NCBI GenBank assembly: GCA_963789565.1
Contig: CAWBKX010000002.1
Location: 2,976,001-3,040,000 of the forward strand
Source of the DNA: CALAGB01 sp963789565
GTDB taxonomy: Bacteria; Chloroflexota; Chloroflexia; Thermomicrobiales; Thermomicrobiaceae
DNA length: 64,000 bases
Direction: 5' to 3'
Shown here: positions 36,446 to 44,915 of the stretch, piece after piece
How positions within the stretch are numbered: position 1 is the stretch's first letter
How the letters are laid out: each line of letters begins with the position of its first letter
Translations under genes and position numbers: made by a program
The notes under the pieces: generated by a model
Database searches by the model: none
What the model was told of the DNA's origin: nothing
Seen by the model: only the letters and a program-made list of their open reading frames with translations

Positions 36446-37261
36446 TCAATAGAGGTCCAGCTCTCCTCCGCGGCGTGCCGAGCGCTCAAGTGTCATGAAG
36501 ATGAAGGTCCCGGCAAGCGGAAGGACCAGTGCGAATGCCAGCAGCGGGATGAGTGCGGCGCGTACGTCGCCGATGGAGGCACCATGCAAGGCTGCATCCG
36601 AGAGCGCCTGGAATCCATAGCCCAATGGAAGGCCACGGGCCAGGTCGTGCAGGAACCAGGGCAGGTCACTGATCGGATAGTAGACACCGCCGAGCAGCGT
36701 CAGGACCGGGAAGACCAGATTCGAGAGTTCGTTGGCGTGCTTGGTGATCAGTCCCAGTCCACTCATGATGAGTCCGATTCCGACGAGCGATGCCACAAAG
36801 AGCGGCAAGGTCACGGCGAGCGTCAGATAATTCGGGTGGAAGCGCACTCCGAAGAGGAGCATTCCCCCGGCACACACGGTGAGTGCACCCGCGGCGGTTT
36901 CGATGATCCCAGATCCCGCGAACCCAATCATCCAGCTCAGACGTGAGCACGGAGCCAGGAAGAGGGAGAGGAGCGTGCCCTTACGACGTTCGCGATCCAG
37001 GATCTCGCCGACCCAGAATATGGCGTTCCAGACGAGCGAATTGGCGGTCATCGAGACGACGATGTACGGAACCAGATCCTTGCGTCCGCCCGCATAAATC
37101 AGGGCGGCGATCGCCAGATCGAAGACCGGTCGGATTGCCCAGATGAAGAGCGCTCCCTTGCGCGCGAACTCGTCGAACCGCATCTTGGTCATAGCCAACC
37201 ATGCTGAGTAGGCGGCATTGACCTCAGTCAAAATCGAGTTCGCCACCACGTTTTGCGACAT
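36446..37261 (-). CDS. ABC-2 type transporter permease
   Basis: A 271-residue membrane protein with six helices and an ABC-2 layout; NLVFPVLTLLGGVYYPISDLPWFL is the typical late-helix region. It is the last gene of a five-gene leftward operon and overlaps the previous permease gene by 38 bp. The two permeases probably form a heterodimer driven by the ATPase at 38165. GGAGAG precedes the ATG. Confidence 0.88.
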   Translation of the reverse strand: MSQNVVANSILTEVNAAYSAWLAMTKMRFDEFARKGALFIWAIRPVFDLAIAALIYAGGRKDLVPYIVVSMTANSLVWNAIFWVGEILDRERRKGTLLSLFLAPCSRLSWMIGFAGSGIIETAAGALTVCAGGMLLFGVRFHPNYLTLAVTLPLFVASLVGIGLIMSGLGLITKHANELSNLVFPVLTLLGGVYYPISDLPWFLHDLARGLPLGYGFQALSDAALHGASIGDVRAALIPLLAFALVLPLAGTFIFMTLERSARRGGELDLY

Positions 37262-38168
37262 TTTCGACTCTCCGTAACATCACGAGTCCGAACAGAAACA
37301 ATGCGGCCGAAAGAACCAGGAGTCGCGCAAGGTCGCCGGAGACGTCCAGGAATCCGGCTCCTCCGAGCAAGCTGCCGCGCAGCGCATCCATGCCTGAGCT
37401 CAGTGGAAAGACCGCTGCCAGCAAACGCATGGAGGCTGGCAGCGCCGAGATTGGTACAAGCATCCCGCTGAGCAGGTAAATCGGGCTCTGAAAGAAGTTG
37501 GCCAGCAGGTTGGCCCGACGCGACAGGACGAAGATTCCCGCGACGGCGAACCCGAGCGCGAACGTGGCGATGATCAGACTCGCAAATGACGCCGACACTG
37601 CCCACGGATCACTCACGTTCGCCTTGGCGTGGATCAGATAGGCGACTGCCGCCAGGATCAACGCGTTTGGCACGATCCATACGACCAGCGATCCGAGTGC
37701 ATATCCGAGTATGACGGCTGCTCGACTGGCGGGAGTGAGGAACAGCGCGTTGATGGTTCCCTGATCGCGCTCCCATTCGATGGCATAGCCGCCCGCCCAC
37801 AGATTTGCTTGCCACAGCACGACGCCGATGGTGCCAACCAGCAGGTAGCCACGCGCGTCGAACCCGTCGACGTTTGTACGTCCCGCGATCTTGTAGGCGA
37901 GTACGAGCGTCAAGAAATAAAACGTCGGATAGAGCGGCCAGCGAATGATGTCGACGATGTAGGCCATGCGATGAATCATGTACGAGCGTGCGGTCGCAAG
38001 GCATACTCTGGTCGCGTCTCGCAGGTCGTCCACGCGTGATCGACCATTGCCTCCACTGGGACGTAATCCTGCTGACGGTGCTTTTGGCGAGTCGTAGGCC
38101 AACGACATTGCAACCGCTGGGCCCAAGACTCCCATGTCGTCGAAGCAGCTGATCCAGCGTGCGCTCAT
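37224..38168 (-). CDS. ABC-2 type transporter permease
   Basis: A 314-residue membrane protein of the ABC-2 family with an N-terminal cytoplasmic extension of about 60 residues before the first helix. It contains SPIYLLSGMLVPISALPA, the characteristic ABC-2 segment. It overlaps the ATPase gene by 4 bp (ATGA) upstream and the next permease downstream. Confidence 0.87.
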   Translation of the reverse strand: MSARWISCFDDMGVLGPAVAMSLAYDSPKAPSAGLRPSGGNGRSRVDDLRDATRVCLATARSYMIHRMAYIVDIIRWPLYPTFYFLTLVLAYKIAGRTNVDGFDARGYLLVGTIGVVLWQANLWAGGYAIEWERDQGTINALFLTPASRAAVILGYALGSLVVWIVPNALILAAVAYLIHAKANVSDPWAVSASFASLIIATFALGFAVAGIFVLSRRANLLANFFQSPIYLLSGMLVPISALPASMRLLAAVFPLSSGMDALRGSLLGGAGFLDVSGDLARLLVLSAALFLFGLVMLRRVENVAKRGGELDFD

Positions 38169-39145
38169 GCTTCCCCTCCCGCGGTCAGGGCGAGGAATGC
38201 ATCCTCGAGGGTCGGCTCCATGGTCTGAATCGATTCGATGCGCACTCCGTGGTGGTGAAGCACTCGCACCGCGCCGTCAAGGACCGCGTTCTCGTGGGAC
38301 GAAACGATAGTGATGTCTGAAATACCGTCGGTTTCAAGCCCTGGCGCGACGTCGTTGACGGATGGAAGCCCTCGCAGCGATTCGAGCGTGGCGGCGGTCG
38401 TCTCACCATGAACTCGCACGAGATAGCGATGCCCGTGACCCACGCGCCGCTTGATCTGTGCGGGTGTGTCCTCGAGCAGGATCGTGCCACGGTCGATGAT
38501 CGCGATGCGGTCGCACAGCTCGTCTGCCTCTTGTAGGTAGTGCGTCGTGAGGAGCACGGTGTGATCCGGCATCAGCGACTTGACGATCTCACGCAGCTTG
38601 ACTGCTGATTGGACATCCAGCCCGATGGTCGGTTCGTCGAGGAAGACGACCGGCGGGTTGTGGAGCAGTGCGCGAGCCAGGTGCAAGCGCTGCTTCATGC
38701 CACGCGAGAATCCCTCAACCCGATCGCCGGAACGGTCGGACAGACCGACCAGCTCGAGCATCTCATCAGCGCGGCCGTTGATTTGATCGCGCGGCATCCC
38801 ATACAGGTTGCCGAAATAGACCAGGTTGTCGCGCGCCGAGAGTTTGCCGTAGAGTCCACGGTCGCCGCCGAGTACGACGCCGAGGCGACGGCGAACGTCG
38901 CGCTCCTGATGGACGACGTCATAACCCGCAACCTTTGCCTCACCGCTACTGGGGATCAGGAGCGTCGAGAGCATCTTGATCGTCGTCGTCTTGCCTGCTC
39001 CATTCGGTCCCAGCAGGCCGAAGATGGTTCCAGGCTCAACAGCCAGGTTGACATCCTCGACTGCCATGAATTCGGGTCCTTTTCGAAAGAGTCCTTTGGA
39101 GCGACGGAATGTGCGTCGCAGATCGTTGGCTTCGATGGCGTACAT
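38165..39145 (-). CDS. ABC transporter ATP-binding protein (DrrA-like)
   Basis: A 326-residue ATPase with Walker A GPNGAGKTTT (about residues 47-56), signature FSRGMKQRL, Walker B VVFLDEPTIGLD and switch His in LLTTHYLQEADELCD. A C-terminal regulatory extension follows, ending in the DrrA-like EPTLEDAFLALT. It energises the two downstream permeases. The ATG follows GGAG and lies 2 bp after the stop of the adhesin-like gene. Confidence 0.92.
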   Translation of the reverse strand: MYAIEANDLRRTFRRSKGLFRKGPEFMAVEDVNLAVEPGTIFGLLGPNGAGKTTTIKMLSTLLIPSSGEAKVAGYDVVHQERDVRRRLGVVLGGDRGLYGKLSARDNLVYFGNLYGMPRDQINGRADEMLELVGLSDRSGDRVEGFSRGMKQRLHLARALLHNPPVVFLDEPTIGLDVQSAVKLREIVKSLMPDHTVLLTTHYLQEADELCDRIAIIDRGTILLEDTPAQIKRRVGHGHRYLVRVHGETTAATLESLRGLPSVNDVAPGLETDGISDITIVSSHENAVLDGAVRVLHHHGVRIESIQTMEPTLEDAFLALTAGGEA

Positions 39146-39147
39146 GG

Positions 39148-40431
39148 TTATTCTCCGCCCGAATTACCGGTCGATTGGTCAATGATGTCGAGTAGTCGTC
39201 CCGCTTCTTCGACTGACAGGGCCCCATCAGCCAGTGCCGAGAGAACGGCGCGCTTGCGATCGTCATCCATCGTAGGGCTGGCGGACGTCTCCGCTTGTTC
39301 CGTCTCGGAGGACGACGGGGTAGTGCTTGATGCGTTTGTGTGTTCACTGGACAATTTCACGTTTGACTCCGATCCTTCTCCCCAGCGGAACTCAATGTCT
39401 CGTCCGCCAAAGCGACCCTTGACGCGCCCGGCAACCGGAACCCCTCCAGCGCCCCAACGAACGTCGAAGTCGCGGTCGCTTCCATGTCGTGTGATACGAG
39501 TGGAGGTGGCAGATGACTCGCCGGCCCAGCGAACGTCGATATCACCGCTGGTGGTGCGAATGGTGATTTCAGCTCGCTCAGGACTGTCGCCGGTGCTGCC
39601 GACGAGTCGTTTGCCCAGCGGATTGCGTGGCCCACGTTGGTTGATGGCAACCAACGGGAGATCGGAGCTGATGCTGCCGCGGGTTGTCGCCGCATCGACG
39701 CGAGCAACCAATCCGCGTTGGATACTGAGGCTGATGTCACCCGAGGACGCGGTCAGGTCGTAGCTGGCAACGTCGAGTAGGGCGTGGCAGCGAATATCTC
39801 CAGACGCAGTGGTGATGGACGCGCGTCCAAGACTTCCTCCTTCGACCGAGATGTCGCCGCTGCCTCCGGCGGCGGTGAGTTCGTCGCATTCTCGATAGCG
39901 GACGAGTGTGTCGCCCGAGCCGAGCGCGATGGTGGTCGCACCTGCTCCGCCGGTTATCTTGATATCTCCTCGGCCCGCTCGCACGGTGACCGGTCCGTCA
40001 ATATCGGTGAGCTTAGCGTCGCCAGATCCGCTGCTTGAGATCACTTCGCCCTGGTAGGTCGTGACGCTCACTTCACCCCGACCGGTCGCCAGCGCCAGGG
40101 CACCGGCTCCGCCTTCGACGGCGATGTCGCCACTGTCCGTCTTGGCGTCGACCTTCCCCAGTGCGTTGAAGAGACGGATGTCTCCCTTATCGATTTTGAA
40201 CTCACAGCGGATCGGATTGGACGGGAGCTCCAATTCGATTGGCTCGCTCTTGTTTCGCCGTCGTGCTTCGGAGGTGACGAAGAGCTCGTCCGCCTCGACG
40301 ACCGCGTCGACGCCGGCGCCCCGAACGAGGATTTCGCTCGTATCGGTCCATTTCGCGATGATGTCGCGCGAATCGACGTCGACGGTGACGTGCAGAAGCC
40401 CGTCGGCTGAATATCGTTGTTCAGCAGTCAT
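39148..40431 (-). CDS. Adhesin-like (DUF4097-type) beta-solenoid protein
   Basis: A 427-residue protein of repeated short beta strands with Gly-Asp-Ile-x-Val steps (for example SGDIAVEGG, GRGDIKITGG, SGDISVEGG, SGDIDVRW). This is the pattern of DUF4097/YvlB-like putative adhesin domains. A C-terminal segment (about residues 375-420, LSALADGALSVEEAGRLLDII) resembles the short helical domain often found with such proteins. There is no signal peptide or membrane helix. In Bacilli such proteins belong to cell-envelope stress operons. GAGGAGAA precedes the ATG. Confidence 0.78.
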   Translation of the reverse strand: MTAEQRYSADGLLHVTVDVDSRDIIAKWTDTSEILVRGAGVDAVVEADELFVTSEARRRNKSEPIELELPSNPIRCEFKIDKGDIRLFNALGKVDAKTDSGDIAVEGGAGALALATGRGEVSVTTYQGEVISSSGSGDAKLTDIDGPVTVRAGRGDIKITGGAGATTIALGSGDTLVRYRECDELTAAGGSGDISVEGGSLGRASITTASGDIRCHALLDVASYDLTASSGDISLSIQRGLVARVDAATTRGSISSDLPLVAINQRGPRNPLGKRLVGSTGDSPERAEITIRTTSGDIDVRWAGESSATSTRITRHGSDRDFDVRWGAGGVPVAGRVKGRFGGRDIEFRWGEGSESNVKLSSEHTNASSTTPSSSETEQAETSASPTMDDDRKRAVLSALADGALSVEEAGRLLDIIDQSTGNSGGE

Positions 40432-40444
40432 CGAATAATTCTCC

Positions 40445-40819
40445 TCAGGAGTTCATGCCGCGGATACGGGCCATGCCTTCATCCACGGTCAGCTTGCCCT
40501 CGGCGATCTGGCGTAATACGTCGTCTCGGGTTTCCGCTGGAGTAACCTCCGGAGCCGGATCGTCCTGCAGCAGCTCGATGATCTCCTCGAGCTTGGCCCG
40601 GATCGTCGGATAGGACACCCCCAGCGACCGTTCGACTTCACTCAGGTTGCCGCGACTGCGGACGAAGATGCGCAGGAAAGTCTCCTGTTCCTCGGTGAGC
40701 CGGCCAAAGACACCGGCTGACCAGCGACCGCGCACCGTCGTTTGGCAGGACGGGCAGCTCAATTCCCGAATTTCGAGTTCATGACCACAAGTTGGACAGC
40801 TTGATGGGGACGTGTACAC
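40445..40819 (-). CDS. DUF2089 family zinc-ribbon/HTH regulator
   Basis: A 124-residue protein. The N-terminus is a four-Cys zinc ribbon (CPTCGHELEIRELSCPSC), followed by a helix-turn-helix-like region (LTEEQETFLRIFVRSRGNLSEVERSLGVS, YPTIRAKLEEII), the DUF2089 pattern. A short C-terminal tail (QIAEGKLTVDEGMARIRG) mirrors that of the next gene product. It heads the operon and probably regulates it. GTG start at 40819 with AGGAGGG 6 bases upstream. Confidence 0.82.
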   Translation of the reverse strand: MYTSPSSCPTCGHELEIRELSCPSCQTTVRGRWSAGVFGRLTEEQETFLRIFVRSRGNLSEVERSLGVSYPTIRAKLEEIIELLQDDPAPEVTPAETRDDVLRQIAEGKLTVDEGMARIRGMNS

Positions 40820-40840
40820 GATTCCCTCCTAACAACGACC

Positions 40841-40869
40841 ATTCTAGAGGCATGACGTCCCAATGTCAA
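40841..40869 (-). promoter_or_regulatory. Near-consensus promoter of the DUF2089/ABC operon
   Basis: Reading leftward, TTGACA (40869-40864) and TAGAAT (40846-40841) are 17 bp apart, an almost perfect sigma-70-type promoter. Transcription should start near 40834, a few bases before the ribosome site. Confidence 0.8.
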
Positions 40870-40870
40870 G

Positions 40871-40912
40871 AAATAGATCAGAAACAGTCATAAATAGATC
40901 AGAGATAGTCAT
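40871..40912. repeat. Tandem 21-bp direct repeat next to the -35 element
   Basis: Two direct copies, 40871-40891 and 40892-40912, each starting AAATAGATCAGA and ending AGTCAT, differ at 2 of 21 positions. The period of 21 bp is two helical turns, so bound proteins would sit on one DNA face. The array abuts the -35 of the leftward promoter, a typical activator position. The DUF2089 protein or the divergent XRE regulator are the obvious candidates. Confidence 0.75.
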
Positions 40913-41104
40913 AGAACGATGAGAATTGGTGGGGATCAGGCCAAAATAAGGTCTCGGAGGATCTATTGAATCAAGGTTTGACGATCGTGGGGGTGTTGGC
41001 GTCGATCGTGCGGAGATCACGTCCGGGACTTCGGCAAGCGGCAACGACTCCGACGGATAGCGCCGATCGCGTTTTGCGCGGCGGCCAATGGAGGGGTGTC
41101 GACG

Positions 41105-42148
41105 ATGAATCGCCACTCGGTACAACGGCAGCGAATCGGTCCGGCCGTGCGTCGCATGCGTCGCGCTCGCGGATTGACGCTGGATGAGCTAGCCGCGGAG
41201 GCCTCAGTTTCGCCATCCCACCTGAGCCGCCTCGAACGAAGTCAGACGCTGCCGAGCTTCCCGGTGCTCGCCAAAATCGCCGACGCGCTTGGGGTCGACG
41301 TCAACGAATTCGTGCGCCTCGAGCAGGATGTGGCACAGCTGGACGAAGAACTATCCAGCTATGCGCAGATGTTCGCACTGGATGCTGAAGCGCAGCGGGA
41401 GCTGCTGGACATGTCGATTGAGGCACGCCGGGAGTTCGTGACCCGCATGAATCAGCTCGCTAACCTTGCACCCACTCGAGCGGACGTTCAGGACCAGGCC
41501 GTTCGAGCGCTCGAGTCAAGTCGCGAAGACGGCGGGTTCTCGGCCGTCAGCACGCTTGTCGAGCGTTCAGGTCTGGACGCGGTCAGTCTCTCGCGGATGC
41601 ACCAGACTCTAGAACTGCTGCATGGATCGCGGTCGATGGTCATTGCCGGGCCGAGTCTTCTGCCCATCTCACACGGTCACGACGCCATCGAAGCGTATCG
41701 TTGGGCCTTTCCCAATTTCCCGGTCGATCTCTCAATCGCCCGTTGGTGGGGACGCGCCGCCACGGAGGAGCCCACCGCGAATGGAGAGGATTGCCCCGTT
41801 CGCGCCGTGATAACCTCCGACGCGCTCTCATCTCCAATCGGGCCGTTGATGGCGCGCGCACTATTGGATCTGCTGCGACATTCGAAGACCGCTGAGGTTG
41901 CGGTGACAGACCGATCACTCGGGCCGGTCAGCCTGCAATCGGTTGCGGGAGGCTACGCATTGCTCGAGCAGCTGGCGCCGCGCCGCAAGTCAGCCGACCC
42001 GAGCCACGTTGCGATCTGGCTGACTGGTGAGGGACGGGTCCGCGTGTGTGAGGAGATGGTCGATCGAATCTGGGTGTCCCTGACTGAAGATGAGCGCAGC
42101 CTCGCCACGTCGCGTGGTCGGCTTTTCGATGCGGCAGAGTCCGGCTAA
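41105..42148 (+). CDS. XRE-family transcriptional regulator with unknown C-terminal domain
   Basis: A 347-residue protein. Residues about 13-70 are an XRE/Cro helix-turn-helix (IGPAVRRMRRARGLTLDELA, SPSHLSRLERSQTLPS, VLAKIADALGVDVNEF). The remaining 270 residues are predicted soluble and match no effector domain I know. ATG 41105 follows GGAGGGG by 8 bases. It is divergent from the DUF2089 operon with the tandem 21-bp repeats between them. Its stop overlaps the stop of the convergent channel gene. Confidence 0.82.
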   Translation: MNRHSVQRQRIGPAVRRMRRARGLTLDELAAEASVSPSHLSRLERSQTLPSFPVLAKIADALGVDVNEFVRLEQDVAQLDEELSSYAQMFALDAEAQRELLDMSIEARREFVTRMNQLANLAPTRADVQDQAVRALESSREDGGFSAVSTLVERSGLDAVSLSRMHQTLELLHGSRSMVIAGPSLLPISHGHDAIEAYRWAFPNFPVDLSIARWWGRAATEEPTANGEDCPVRAVITSDALSSPIGPLMARALLDLLRHSKTAEVAVTDRSLGPVSLQSVAGGYALLEQLAPRRKSADPSHVAIWLTGEGRVRVCEEMVDRIWVSLTEDERSLATSRGRLFDAAESG

Positions 42149-43224
42149 GACGGTGGTTGCGGCACGTTTCGCGCGCTCGCCATTTCGTTCAGATGCTTGA
42201 GGCGATCGGCTCGACCGACCACGATCAGCGTGTCGTGGACGTCGAGAGCCTGATCAGGCTGGGGGCTCGGAACCAATCCCTGACCTGTTATGATCGCCAA
42301 AATCGTCACATCGTTCCCTACTCGTTCGTGAACCTGTTGCACGGTGACGCCAACGAGAGACGAAGCCTCCGGCACTGTGACTTCCTCGAGATTGAATTCG
42401 ACATTACCACGTCGCAGCGTCGTCTCAATGAAATCGACCACACTCGGGCGCGTGAAGAGCGCGGCCATACGTTGACCGCTCATGGCGTAGGGTGACACGA
42501 CGCGCTGCGCGCCCGCCTGCGTCAGCTTCCCCTCCGATTCGCGCCTCCCGGAACGAGCCACAATTTCGATGTCTGGGTTGAGTGCCCGGCCGGTGAGCGC
42601 GATGAAGACATTCTTGGCATCGTCGTCGAGCGCGATGGCCAACCCCCGCGCGTTCGCAATGCCGGCCTCAACGAGAGTCGCATCCTCTGTCGCGTCACCC
42701 ATGACCGCCAGGTTCTCATCATGCAAACAGAGATCGAAACGCTGTGGATTCGATTCGATCACCACAAGTGGAATATCCTCGTGGCTGAGTTCGTCGACGA
42801 TCGCGTGACCGACTCGACCGTAGCCGCAGACGATCACGTGGTCGCGCAGATCCCGGATGCGGTTGCGTCGTTGCTGCTGGGAGTGGCTTTCGCTCATTTG
42901 CGTCTCGACAATCCACGTCATGAGGTTGGTCACGCTGAAGAACAGCACCCCAACGCCGCTCAAGATGAGGAAGGATGTCAGTACACGACCAGGTGAGTCC
43001 AGGTCGTGTACTTCCTTGTAGCCGACCGTCGACATCGTGATAATGGTCATGTAGAGCGCGTCGCCCGCGGACCAGCCCTCGATGACCATGTAACCCACGG
43101 TGCCGAGCGCGATCAACACCACCAGCAAGACCAGCGGGAAAATCTGGCGCCGGTACTGCTGCTGATAGGCGATCGACCTCAGTCGAGCGACCATGCGATC
43201 CTCTCGCCGGGGAGCCGACGTCAT
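42145..43224 (-). CDS. Potassium channel protein with RCK (TrkA-N/TrkA-C) domains
   Basis: A 359-residue protein: two membrane helices flank a pore loop with the selectivity filter TMSTVGYKEV (residues about 50-60). A TrkA-N Rossmann domain follows (VIVCGYGRVGHAIVDEL; acidic DATEDATLVEAGI) and a TrkA-C domain (about 275-345). This is the MthK/Kch-type ligand-gated K+ channel layout. Start at ATG 43224, with GGAG 8 bases upstream; ATG 43257 lacks a site. Confidence 0.9.
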   Translation of the reverse strand: MTSAPRREDRMVARLRSIAYQQQYRRQIFPLVLLVVLIALGTVGYMVIEGWSAGDALYMTIITMSTVGYKEVHDLDSPGRVLTSFLILSGVGVLFFSVTNLMTWIVETQMSESHSQQQRRNRIRDLRDHVIVCGYGRVGHAIVDELSHEDIPLVVIESNPQRFDLCLHDENLAVMGDATEDATLVEAGIANARGLAIALDDDAKNVFIALTGRALNPDIEIVARSGRRESEGKLTQAGAQRVVSPYAMSGQRMAALFTRPSVVDFIETTLRRGNVEFNLEEVTVPEASSLVGVTVQQVHERVGNDVTILAIITGQGLVPSPQPDQALDVHDTLIVVGRADRLKHLNEMASARNVPQPPS

Positions 43225-43278
43225 CGTCGACGCTCCAGACACGTTGCTTGACCTCATATGTTGGAATGGCCGCTTGCT

Positions 43279-43307
43279 TTGACCGCCGTCGGGACGGATG
43301 GTAGCAT
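43279..43307 (+). promoter_or_regulatory. Probable rex promoter
   Basis: TTGACC (43279-43284) and TAGCAT (43302-43307) are 17 bp apart on the + strand. Transcription would start near 43314, leaving a leader of about 140 bases. No Rex-type operator was seen here. Confidence 0.5.
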
Positions 43308-43456
43308 AACAGCCGTTTTCCTAGACGAGAAATCGCGAGATGTCCGCGCCGAACGCGATTCAGCCTCAGCCGTGCTGAGGACACGATTTGCCGTGAATCG
43401 TGCCGGATGTGTCGACTCTCGCGCAATGGACGCTCGCTTTCGATAAACGGGCACGA

Positions 43457-44152
43457 ATGATGAAACATGATGCGATTCCCGACGTTGTAATTCGCCGCCT
43501 TCCAGTCTACGTTCGCACCCTGCGACAGATGGCGATCGAAGGTGTCTCCAGCGCGTCATCCGACGAGCTTGGGGATCGCATCGGCGTGTCGGCGGCCCAA
43601 ATTCGCCGCGATCTCTCCTACTTTGGACGATTCGGAAAACAAGGCAAGGGATACGACGTCGCCCGGCTGGAGCACGAGATCACGCAAATTCTTCATTTGG
43701 ATCGGCAATGGGACGCCGCCCTCGTCGGATTCGGGCACCTGGGCCAGGCCATCGCTCGCTATCACGGATTCGAAGAGAACTCGTTCCGCATCTCCGCCAT
43801 CTTTGCGCGCAACCCAGACGACGTTGGACAGCAGGTCAACGGCGTGGTGGTTCTCGACCAATCCGAAATCACCGAGGTGGTCGAGCAGATGGGTATTCGC
43901 ATCGGGATCATCGCGGTTCCAGCGTCGGCCGCGCAGGGAGTGGCCGACCAACTCATCGAAGCGGGCGTTCGCGCCATCTTGAACTACGCACCGGTTGTGC
44001 TGCGCGTGCCGTCCAACGTCTGGACACGCGAGATCGATCCGACCAGCGCGCTTCAGAGCCTCACTTACTATCTGGCCGTCACCGTTCCGCCCACCGAGTC
44101 GGACAGCCCCTCAGTCAATGGACGTCGAGATGACGTGCATTTTCACGGCTGA
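43457..44152 (+). CDS. rex: Redox-sensing transcriptional repressor Rex
   Basis: A 231-residue Rex protein. An N-terminal winged helix (residues about 5-80; ISAAQIRRDLSYFG-like IGVSAAQIRRDLSYFGRFGKQGKGYDV) is followed by an NAD(H)-binding Rossmann domain (VGFGHLGQAIARY) and a C-terminal swapped helix. Rex binds its operators when NADH/NAD+ is low and leaves them when NADH rises, thereby controlling respiratory and fermentative genes. ATG 43457 and 43460 are both possible. The operator-like site at 17942 is a candidate target. Confidence 0.93.
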   Translation: MMKHDAIPDVVIRRLPVYVRTLRQMAIEGVSSASSDELGDRIGVSAAQIRRDLSYFGRFGKQGKGYDVARLEHEITQILHLDRQWDAALVGFGHLGQAIARYHGFEENSFRISAIFARNPDDVGQQVNGVVVLDQSEITEVVEQMGIRIGIIAVPASAAQGVADQLIEAGVRAILNYAPVVLRVPSNVWTREIDPTSALQSLTYYLAVTVPPTESDSPSVNGRRDDVHFHG

Positions 44153-44183
44153 AAACTCCCGAAAAGGTCGATGTGTGAACCGA

Positions 44184-44762
44184 TTAGGGCAGGAGTGAGT
44201 GGAGGTCGTGCGGGAAGATCTGGATCAAGGCGATCAGCAGCAACATGTCGCCGACAACGAGAACGACAAGCAGTGACAGGGGCGCGATGATGCCGCTCCG
44301 CTCGAGGTACTCGCCGATTCCACCGAGGTCGATGGTGGTGGCCAGAAATAAGAGCCAGCCCACGATGATGAAGATCGTCCCAAGCAACAGCGTGTTGCCA
44401 TATGGCAGGTCCTGCCAGACCATAACCGCCAGATTCAAGATAGTGAGGACCAGCCCCGGCAGCACGAGCATGGCAACCGCCACCCACAGCCCGCGCGAGC
44501 TTCCAAGGACGTCGAAATAGCCGGACGACCGCCGCATCTGTGGCCATGCGCCGTCGGTAAAATCCTCAATTGCTTCGATCGTGAAAAGCATGGCGATGCT
44601 CAGGCCAATGAGCAACCAGATCCGACCGTCTATGAGCACGGTGTGAATCCTCTCACCGTCATGTAGTTTCAGAGGAATCGCCCTACGGGACTGCGATGAG
44701 CCTAGCAGAGCCAGGATTTCCTGACAACATTGGTGATATTTTCGCCGAAGCCATGCCATCAT
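44184..44762 (-). CDS. Hypothetical membrane protein
   Basis: A 192-residue protein with four predicted membrane helices (about 48-66, 92-112, 122-142 and 160-182) and a basic cytoplasmic N-terminus of 40 residues. The loop between helices 1 and 2 is polar (EDFTDGAWPQMRRSSG). The family resembles unassigned YqhA-like integral membrane proteins, but I would not name it. Convergent with rex, 31 bp apart. Confidence 0.7.
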   Translation of the reverse strand: MMAWLRRKYHQCCQEILALLGSSQSRRAIPLKLHDGERIHTVLIDGRIWLLIGLSIAMLFTIEAIEDFTDGAWPQMRRSSGYFDVLGSSRGLWVAVAMLVLPGLVLTILNLAVMVWQDLPYGNTLLLGTIFIIVGWLLFLATTIDLGGIGEYLERSGIIAPLSLLVVLVVGDMLLLIALIQIFPHDLHSLLP

Positions 44763-44915
44763 CGCCGATCAACGTGCGATTGCGTTTCGTCAGAGGTCAT
44801 TCTTTTGACCAGTTCAGCGAGGGCAAACTAGAATGACCGAAATGCCTTCACGTTTGTGTTTTGGATGTCGGACCCGCGCCAGCTCCTCGCGCGGTCACGA
44901 AGGGCGAGCCGACCA

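Noticed and set aside
40844..41125. Minus-strand ORF of 93 codons over the tandem repeats
   Set aside because: It runs through promoter and operator sequence, and its repeated MTxSDLF segments are just the translated 21-bp repeats.
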